A stretch of 28,323 nucleotides of DNA from JAGNNV01 sp039932395 (lineage in GTDB: Bacteria > Acidobacteriota > Vicinamibacteria > Fen-336 > JAGNNV01). The notes beneath the pieces are model-generated. The model searched no databases, was not told where the DNA came from, and saw only the letters and a program-made list of their open reading frames with translations. A program made the translations under genes and the position numbers. The stretch covers positions 1 to 28,323 of the forward strand of contig JBDTQB010000017.1 in assembly GCA_039932395.1 (NCBI GenBank), given 5' to 3'. Of the stretch, positions 23,342 through 28,323 are shown in pieces; the first letter of the stretch is position 1; each line of letters opens with the position of its first letter.

Positions 23342-23926
23342 ATGAACCGACTCAACCAAATAGATCCAACACATGCCACGGGTGAAGCCAGACAACTTCT
23401 CGAAACCGTGCAAGCCAAGCTCGGCCGCGTCCCTAACCTCTTTCGCGTCCTGGCGAATGCGCCCGCCGCGCTGGAAGGGTACCTCAGCTTCTCGGACGCG
23501 CTCGCCGGCGGGACACTGAACGCCAGAGTACGAGAGCAGATCGCGCTCGCCGTCGCCGAGGCCAACCTCTGCAGTTACTGCCTGAGCGCACACACGTTCA
23601 TCGGCGGCAAGGTCGGCCTCACGGAAAAGGAAATCGCCGATGCGCGCCGCGCCACGGCGGCGACGGACAAGGCGGATGCGATTCTGAAACTCGCGCGCTG
23701 CATCATCGTGCATCGGGGAGAGATCTGTGACGACAAACTCGTGGCGGCGCGCGCCTCCGGTCTGAGCGACGGCGAGATTGTGGAAACCGTCGCTCACGCA
23801 GCGTTGAACATTTTCACCAACTACATCAACCACGTCGCCCTGACGGTGGTGGATTTTCCGGAGGTCAAGCCGGGTGATATCGCCGCGCCCGCCGAAGCGC
23901 TGGCGACCGGCTGCGGTTGCGCCTGA
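23342..23926 (+). CDS. Carboxymuconolactone decarboxylase / AhpD-like protein
   Basis: A 194-residue protein of the AhpD-like superfamily. EANLCSYCLSAH (residues 73-84) gives the E-x3-C-x2-C-x3-H signature, with Glu73, Cys77, Cys80 and His84 as the redox-active set of peroxidase-type members. The N-terminal QAKLGRVPNLFRVLANAPAALEGYLSF segment is typical of the peroxidase-related subgroup. An unusual extra Cys pair sits at the very end (TGCGCA), which might bind metal or form a second disulfide. The ATG at 23342 is taken because homology starts there. It opens a same-strand cluster of redox and membrane genes, so a role in peroxide or electrophile stress is plausible. Confidence 0.88.
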   Translation: MNRLNQIDPTHATGEARQLLETVQAKLGRVPNLFRVLANAPAALEGYLSFSDALAGGTLNARVREQIALAVAEANLCSYCLSAHTFIGGKVGLTEKEIADARRATAATDKADAILKLARCIIVHRGEICDDKLVAARASGLSDGEIVETVAHAALNIFTNYINHVALTVVDFPEVKPGDIAAPAEALATGCGCA

Positions 23927-24006
23927 ACAGACTTTTTGGCTGCTCCCACCGCGGTAGCAGTTGAAACGACAACAAACACAAACAAACCAAGAAAGAGACA
24001 TCGCAC

Positions 24007-24468
24007 ATGAAAAACATCATCACATCCATCACGTCCATCGCGGCCCTCGCGCTGCTGTCCACCTCCGCCCTCGCGGGCGACCTGGTCAACGTCTCCGGTG
24101 CGAGCAAAGCCGCTGTGAGCGGCTATGACACGGTTGCCTTCTTCACCGATAGCAAACCGGTGAGTGGGTCTCCGTTCATCGCGGCCGAGTACCAGGGAGC
24201 AACGTACTTCTTCGCCACCGAAGAACACAAGAAGCTCTTCACGGCCAACCCGGACAAGTACGCTCCGCAGACTGGCGGGTTCTGCACGTATGGCGTCGGC
24301 CTCGGCAAGTTGTTCCCGGTGGACATCAGCACATGGCAGGTGCGCGACGGAAAGCTCTACCTCAACCTGAACCAGGACATTCTGAAGAAGTTCAATGAGG
24401 ACTTCGCCGGCAATGTCGCCAAGGCCAACAAGAACTGGCCTGTCCTCGTGAGGACCCACGGCAATTGA
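24007..24468 (+). CDS. Exported YHS-domain protein
   Basis: A 153-residue protein with a signal peptide (MKNIITSITSIAALALLSTS, cleaved after ALA, about residue 23). The YHS region spans roughly 36-80: AVSGYDTVAFFTDSKPVSGS, EYQGATYFFATEEHKKLFTANPDKYAP. A single Cys follows in GGFCTYGVGLGKLFPVD. YHS domains are often found in metal-handling and redox proteins, and small periplasmic versions like this are common, but no activity is established. The gene is the second of the redox cluster and lies 80 bases after the AhpD-like gene. A strong hairpin follows its stop codon. Confidence 0.88.
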   Translation: MKNIITSITSIAALALLSTSALAGDLVNVSGASKAAVSGYDTVAFFTDSKPVSGSPFIAAEYQGATYFFATEEHKKLFTANPDKYAPQTGGFCTYGVGLGKLFPVDISTWQVRDGKLYLNLNQDILKKFNEDFAGNVAKANKNWPVLVRTHGN

Positions 24469-24482
24469 GCCTCAGACCTGCG

Positions 24483-24507
24483 AGTCGCCCGGAATGGCCG
24501 GGCGGCT
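24483..24507 (+). other. GC-rich hairpin after the YHS gene
   Basis: Positions 24483-24492 pair with 24498-24507 over an AATGG loop. The stem is ten base pairs, including one G-T, with a CGCCCGG/CCGGGCG core. No T-run follows, so it may attenuate transcription or protect the 3' end of the upstream message rather than act as a full terminator. Confidence 0.45.
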
Positions 24508-24610
24508 CACAGGCCTTCAACCACCACTCATCTCAACGCAACCCACCGTGGTTTTCATCCGCTGTGGGAAGCCACACAGACACACAACACAGAACGCCAG
24601 GATCACAAAC

Positions 24611-25054
24611 ATGAAACCGCTTAATAGTACTGCCGTCCTCGTCGCCCGCATCGTTCTCGGCTGCGTCATGCTCCCACACGGGGTGCAGAAGACACTTGGC
24701 TGGTTCGGCGGCTATGGATTCGTCGGCACCATGAACTTTTTCACAACCACGATGCATATCCCCTGGGTGTTCGCGCTAGCCGCAATCCTCGCGGAATCCG
24801 TCGGCGCAATCGCTTTGATCGCGGGCTTGGGAACGAGACTCGCAGCGGCAGCGATCGCCACGAATATGGTCGTCGCCGTGCTGACAAGTCACCTCGCAAA
24901 CGGATTCTTCATGAACTGGTTCGGCAACCAGAAAGGCGAGGGATTCGAGTATCACCTGCTCGCCATAGGCCTGGCTCTGGTCCTGATGATTCAAGGCGGA
25001 GGTCGCTGGTCGGCCGACGGCTGGATCACCGGACGTTCCACCTCCAACCGCTGA
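24611..25054 (+). CDS. DoxX family membrane protein
   Basis: A 147-residue protein with four predicted membrane segments (about 8-26, 50-72, 75-98 and 115-132). RIVLGCVMLPHGVQKTLGWFGGYG at the start and LAAILAESVGAIALIAGLGTRLAA in the middle fit the DoxX family. The NWFGNQKGEGFEYHLLAIGLAL segment is also typical. DoxX-like proteins are linked to thiosulfate:quinone reduction in archaea and to oxidative stress membrane complexes in bacteria. Its presence beside a rhodanese-type gene hints at sulfur or thiol chemistry, by context only. The ATG at 24611 is used, since upstream in-frame codons lie in the hairpin region. Confidence 0.88.
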   Translation: MKPLNSTAVLVARIVLGCVMLPHGVQKTLGWFGGYGFVGTMNFFTTTMHIPWVFALAAILAESVGAIALIAGLGTRLAAAAIATNMVVAVLTSHLANGFFMNWFGNQKGEGFEYHLLAIGLALVLMIQGGGRWSADGWITGRSTSNR

Positions 25055-25091
25055 AAGGACTGCGCCCGTAACCAACCCGCAGCTGACAGTT

Positions 25092-25469
25092 ATGAATACA
25101 CTCACCTTAGACCAGCAGTTTTTCACCGCGCTTGTTCATGCCGACACAGCGGCGCTGGAGCGCATCCTGTCCGATGACTTCATGCTGATAGACGTGAACA
25201 GCGGGTCGGAGATAGCGAAGCCCGATCTGCTCACTGCTCTCGGCCTGGGCCACGTCAAGTTCGAGTCGATTGAGCCGAGCGAACAGCGCGTGCGACGCTA
25301 CCAGACCACCGTTGTCATCACCGGCCGCACCCGAATGACGGGACGACTCGGGGTTGAGCCGTTTTCCACCAGCAGTCGTTACACCCACGTGTATGTCGAG
25401 CAGCAAGGCGCATTTCGTATGGTAGCGGCGCAGGGCACCCAGATGTCGCCTGGATCGGAGGCGCGATAG
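25092..25469 (+). CDS. NTF2-like (DUF4440-type) small protein
   Basis: A 125-residue protein with the NTF2-like cone-fold pattern: LDQQFFTALVHADTAALERILSDDFMLIDVNSG, a middle strand with RVRRYQTTVVITGRTRMTG, and TSSRYTHVYVEQQGAFRMVAAQGTQ at the end. The DUF4440/SnoaL-like group covers many ligand-binding and enzyme roles, so no specific function is assigned. It starts about 40 bases after doxX and ends two bases before the DedA-rhodanese gene, so it is almost surely co-transcribed with them. No signal peptide is present. Confidence 0.8.
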   Translation: MNTLTLDQQFFTALVHADTAALERILSDDFMLIDVNSGSEIAKPDLLTALGLGHVKFESIEPSEQRVRRYQTTVVITGRTRMTGRLGVEPFSTSSRYTHVYVEQQGAFRMVAAQGTQMSPGSEAR

Positions 25470-25471
25470 TC

Positions 25472-26497
25472 ATGCACGCGGCTTTGTCTCTGCTCGCGAC
25501 CCACGGATACTGGGTGGTCTTCGTGTGGGTGCTCGCGGATCAAGCCGGACTGCCGCTGCCGTCGTTTCCCTTGCTGCTGGCGTCGGGAGCTGTGGCCCGC
25601 GCTGGCGGTCTCAATGTCTTCGCCATCATCTGCCTCGCCGCGCTCGCGAGCGTCATGAGCGACACTCTCTGGTTCGAGATCGGCCGCCTTCGGGGTGGTT
25701 CGGTGCTGGGGTTCATCTGCCGCGGCTCTCTCGAGCCCGATAACTGCGTGGGACGAACCCAGAAGATGTTTTCACGCCGGGGCACCTGGAGTTTCCTGAT
25801 CTCAAAGTTTACGCCGGGACTAAATATCGTCACGTCTCCCATGGCGGGGATGGGCGGCGTGTCACGGTCACGCTTTTTCGCCTTTAATACCGCCGGTGCG
25901 ATGGCGTTTTCCCTGGCCTTCGTGTTACCCGGCTATGTTTTCAGCCGCCAGCTGGAGTGGATGCTTCGACTCGGCTCGGACTCCGGCCATTTGGTGCTGG
26001 TCGCGTGCGTCGCTTTGTTCGTTGCCTACCTCACCGCCAACCACGCTCGCCGTGTGCGCTTCAGCCGGGGGCTGCGCCTGGCCCACATCAGCGCTGAAGA
26101 ACTGAGGGATAGAGTGGAGGCCGGGGCGGGCGTCGTGATCGTTGACCTGCGGCTGCCGACAGATTTTGCCGCTGCGCCGCTGACCCTGCCAGGCGCTATC
26201 CGACTGCCGCCCGCGGAGGTGGCCCGTCGGCACGCCGAGATTCCACGCGATCGCGACATCGTCCTCTACTGCTCCTGTCCAAATGAATCCACCAGTGTAC
26301 GCGCTGCGCTGTTGCTCAAGGAATACGGAATCACCCGCGTTCGGCCACTGACCGGAGGCTACGACGGCTGGCGGCGAAGGCAGTTTCCGCTGCGCTCCGT
26401 TGCTCGCCTCCATGAAACAACGCCGGTCGTGCTGACCACAGCCCTGCTCACGCCCGCCGACACCGCGACTCATCAATCACTCCAGGAAATACTATGA
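25472..26497 (+). CDS. DedA-family membrane protein fused to a rhodanese domain
   Basis: A 341-residue two-domain protein. Residues of about 1-190 are a DedA/VTT membrane module: DQAGLPLPSFPLLLASGAVA, DTLWFEIGRLRG, and SKFTPGLNIVTSPMAGMGGVSRSRFFAFN are DedA hallmarks. Residues of about 205-310 form a rhodanese-like domain, with VVIVDLRLPTDFAAAPLTLPGAIRLP and the loop CSCPNES in which Cys267 is the probable sulfur-carrying residue (Cys-x5-Ser). LTGGYDGWRR closes the domain. A GGAGG site is ten bases before the ATG, and its stop overlaps the next gene (ATGA). DedA proteins are linked to lipid flipping and membrane homeostasis; the rhodanese tail would sit in the cytoplasm if the topology is usual. 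Confidence 0.9.
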   Translation: MHAALSLLATHGYWVVFVWVLADQAGLPLPSFPLLLASGAVARAGGLNVFAIICLAALASVMSDTLWFEIGRLRGGSVLGFICRGSLEPDNCVGRTQKMFSRRGTWSFLISKFTPGLNIVTSPMAGMGGVSRSRFFAFNTAGAMAFSLAFVLPGYVFSRQLEWMLRLGSDSGHLVLVACVALFVAYLTANHARRVRFSRGLRLAHISAEELRDRVEAGAGVVIVDLRLPTDFAAAPLTLPGAIRLPPAEVARRHAEIPRDRDIVLYCSCPNESTSVRAALLLKEYGITRVRPLTGGYDGWRRRQFPLRSVARLHETTPVVLTTALLTPADTATHQSLQEIL

Positions 26498-27201
26498 CCT
26501 CCGCCGCCGACACCGCGCCAACAAGTCGCCTCCCATGGAAGTGGCTGATCTATCTCTTCGTTGCCATCGCCCTTATCGTTGGGGCCAGATATTTTCGTGT
26601 TCAAGATCTGCTCACACAAGCGCTCGGCTGGGTGGGCCAGCTTGGGCCATGCGGTCCGGCCATCTTCATCGCTCTCTACGTGGTGGCGACAGTACTGTTC
26701 ATTCCCGGCTCCGTCCTGACTCTGGGCGCCGGCGCGGTCTTCGGGGTGCTGCGGGGTTCGATCTACGTTTCCATCGCGGCAACCCTTGGAGCCGCGGCGG
26801 CCTTTCTGGTCGGTCGCTACCTCGCCCGCGACGCCATCGCTCGGAAGATTGAGGGTAACACCCGCTTCGCGGCGATTGACAAGGCGGTGGCGAGCGAAGG
26901 TTGGAAGATCGTTGGACTCACGCGGCTTTCGCCGGTGTTTCCGTTCACCCTCTTGAACTACGCCTTTGGCCTTACCCGCGTGAAGTTCGGCCACTACGTG
27001 CTGGCATCGTGGATCGGCATGATGCCCGGCACCGTGATGTATGTGTATCTCGGTTCGCTCGCCCAGGCCGCTGCGGGCGAGCGTTCGCGTACCACCGGCG
27101 AATGGGCGCTCTATGGTGTCGGCCTTCTCGCCACCGTCGTCGTCACCGTCTTCGTCACTCGCATAGCAAAACAGGCACTCGCCAAACGCATCTCCGAATA
27201 A
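26494..27201 (+). CDS. TVP38/TMEM64 family (VTT domain) membrane protein
   Basis: A 235-residue protein with about six membrane segments (first at 18-36). The VTT domain is marked by FIPGSVLTLGAGAVFGVLRG, GAAAAFLVGRYLARDAI, and LTRLSPVFPFTLLNYAFGLTRVKFGHYVLASWIGMMPGTVMYVYLGS, split here only by normal loops. AGGA lies about eight bases ahead of the ATG, which overlaps the stop of the DedA-rhodanese gene. TVP38-type genes frequently accompany MerA-like flavoprotein reductases, as here, although their role is unresolved. Having two VTT-type proteins side by side suggests a hetero-complex or different substrates. Confidence 0.92.
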   Translation: MTSAADTAPTSRLPWKWLIYLFVAIALIVGARYFRVQDLLTQALGWVGQLGPCGPAIFIALYVVATVLFIPGSVLTLGAGAVFGVLRGSIYVSIAATLGAAAAFLVGRYLARDAIARKIEGNTRFAAIDKAVASEGWKIVGLTRLSPVFPFTLLNYAFGLTRVKFGHYVLASWIGMMPGTVMYVYLGSLAQAAAGERSRTTGEWALYGVGLLATVVVTVFVTRIAKQALAKRISE

Positions 27202-27221
27202 AAGTGTCAGGGAACAATCAA

Positions 27222-28323
27222 ATGAGCCAACAGACCGAACCGCCCGTCCTGCCGTGGGACGTGCACAATCAAAAGCTGGTCGCCAACGTCCATCCGGCCG
27301 ACTGGAAGAATCCGACGCCCGCCCCGCGCTATAACCTCGTCGTCATCGGCGGCGGCACCGCGGGTCTGGTCAGCGCCGTGGGTGCGGCGGGACTGGGCGC
27401 CAAGGTCGCGCTCATCGAGAAGCACTTCATGGGCGGAGATTGTCTCAACGTCGGCTGTGTGCCGTCCAAGGCGATCATTCGCGCGGCTCGCCAGGCCGCG
27501 AACGTTCGTGACATGGCGGGCTTCGGCGTGAATGTTCCCGATGGCACGACGATAGATTTCGGCAAAGTCATGGAGCGAATGCGTCGCCTCCGCGCAGACA
27601 TCAGCCCACATGACTCCGCCCGCCGCTTCACGGACCTCGGGGTCGACGTCTTTCTTGGCACGGGCAGGTTCACCGGGCCGGACGCCATCGAAGTTGGCGG
27701 GCAAACGTTGCGTTTTGCCAAAGCCGTTGTCGCCACGGGTGCACGCGCCGCCGCGCCGCCGATTCCCGGGCTTAAGGATGTTCCCTATCTCACCAATGAA
27801 ACCTTGTTCTCCCTGACCGAGTTGCCTCAGCGTCTCGGCATCATCGGCGCGGGGCCGATTGGCTGCGAGATGGCGCAGAGCTTCGCACGCCTTGGTTCCG
27901 AAGTATTTTTAGTTGAGGCGACGCACGGCATTCTCCCGCGCGAAGACCGCGACGCTTCGGAGATCGTCCGCTCCGCGATGGAGCGAGAGGGGGTAAAGCT
28001 CCTCTGCTGCGGTGAGGACCTCAAGCTCGCGAAAGACCCGAAGGGCGTTCGCCTGCAAGTTGGATCGCACGGCAAAGGCTACGACGTCCTGGTAGATCAA
28101 CTGCTTGTCGCCGTCGGCCGCGCGCCAAATGTCGAAGGACTCGGCCTGGAGAGCGCCGGCGTCGAGTTCGACAAGAAAGGCGTGAAAGTGAACGACCGCC
28201 TGCAAACCTCCAACCCGCGCATCTACGCCTGCGGCGACATTTGCTCGCCGTATCAATTTACCCACGCTGCGGATTTCATGGCGCGCATCGTCATCCAGAA
28301 CGCGCTGTTCAAAGGCCGCGCCA
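27222..28323 (+). CDS. MerA-like FAD-dependent pyridine nucleotide-disulfide oxidoreductase (3' end outside window)
   Basis: The first 367 residues of a class I flavin disulfide reductase. The FAD-binding motif GGGTAG is at 43-48, the redox-active disulfide CLNVGC uses Cys74 and Cys79, the NAD(P)H-binding GAGPIG starts at 209, and the second FAD motif YACGDICSPYQFTHAA is near the window end. There is no N-terminal heavy-metal-associated (GMTCxxC) domain. An extra segment (residues 1-36, PWDVHNQKLVANVHPADW) precedes the flavoprotein core, as in MerA-like proteins paired with TVP38. The dimerisation domain and any C-terminal Cys pair that would mark true mercuric reductase lie beyond the window. 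Mercury reduction is therefore possible but not shown; a thiol or general quinone/disulfide reductase is equally likely. Confidence 0.88.
   Translation, partial: MSQQTEPPVLPWDVHNQKLVANVHPADWKNPTPAPRYNLVVIGGGTAGLVSAVGAAGLGAKVALIEKHFMGGDCLNVGCVPSKAIIRAARQAANVRDMAGFGVNVPDGTTIDFGKVMERMRRLRADISPHDSARRFTDLGVDVFLGTGRFTGPDAIEVGGQTLRFAKAVVATGARAAAPPIPGLKDVPYLTNETLFSLTELPQRLGIIGAGPIGCEMAQSFARLGSEVFLVEATHGILPREDRDASEIVRSAMEREGVKLLCCGEDLKLAKDPKGVRLQVGSHGKGYDVLVDQLLVAVGRAPNVEGLGLESAGVEFDKKGVKVNDRLQTSNPRIYACGDICSPYQFTHAADFMARIVIQNALFKGRA

Noticed and set aside
27222..28323. Calling the terminal reductase a true mercuric reductase (merA)
   Set aside because: No N-terminal metal-binding domain is present and the diagnostic C-terminal Cys pair lies outside the window; no merR, merT or merP is nearby.
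1..28323. CRISPR arrays, tRNA or rRNA genes, insertion sequences
   Set aside because: No regularly spaced repeats, cloverleaf-like sequence, transposase or terminal inverted repeats were found on reading both strands.

Overview
The window looks like a chromosomal segment of a GC-rich Gram-negative bacterium. LpxB (lipid A synthesis), a TonB-dependent receptor-like barrel ending in Phe, and several Sec-exported proteins all point to an outer membrane. The receptor's N-terminal carboxypeptidase-like regulatory domain, the S9 peptidase and the methylmalonyl-CoA genes would fit Acidobacteriota or a relative. That placement is inference; there is no rRNA or other marker here.

Layout. (1) 1-3041: the end of rsgA, then a large TonB-dependent receptor-like gene. 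(2) 3123-4593, minus strand: a compact bacterial microcompartment (BMC) shell operon with one hexameric BMC-H gene, three tandem pentameric BMC-P (EutN/CcmL) genes, and a small unknown ORF. That ORF starts with an amphipathic helix resembling an encapsulation peptide and ends in a Cys/His motif. No BMC-T protein and no signature enzyme accompany the shell. (3) 4723-8356, plus strand, divergent from the shell operon: a spermidine/putrescine-type ABC transporter (ATPase, permease, and a permease fused to the substrate-binding protein), followed by a DUF1697 gene. (4) 8902-13965: a small exported TrbI/VirB10-like protein, an S9 peptidase, lpxB, a lone PAS protein and an unknown membrane protein. 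(5) 13983-20950, minus strand: PfkB sugar/nucleoside kinase, MTA phosphorylase, methylmalonyl-CoA epimerase, MeaB GTPase, acyl-CoA dehydrogenase, cdsA, uppS and an exported unknown. (6) 21042-22748: gamma-glutamyltranspeptidase, followed by a non-coding stretch of about 590 bp holding a terminator and palindromes. (7) 23342 to the window end, plus strand: a redox/stress cluster of AhpD-like protein, YHS protein, DoxX, NTF2-like protein, DedA-rhodanese fusion, TVP38/TMEM64 protein and a MerA-like flavin disulfide reductase that runs off the end.

The most distinctive element is the shell-only BMC locus. Its genes are closely packed with good ribosome-binding sites and look intact. Its cargo must either be encoded elsewhere or involve the small Cys-containing protein. 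The divergent polyamine-type transporter shares its intergenic region, so co-regulation is possible but unproven. The second accessory block (23.3-28.3 kb) looks like a self-contained thiol/metal or electrophile stress module.
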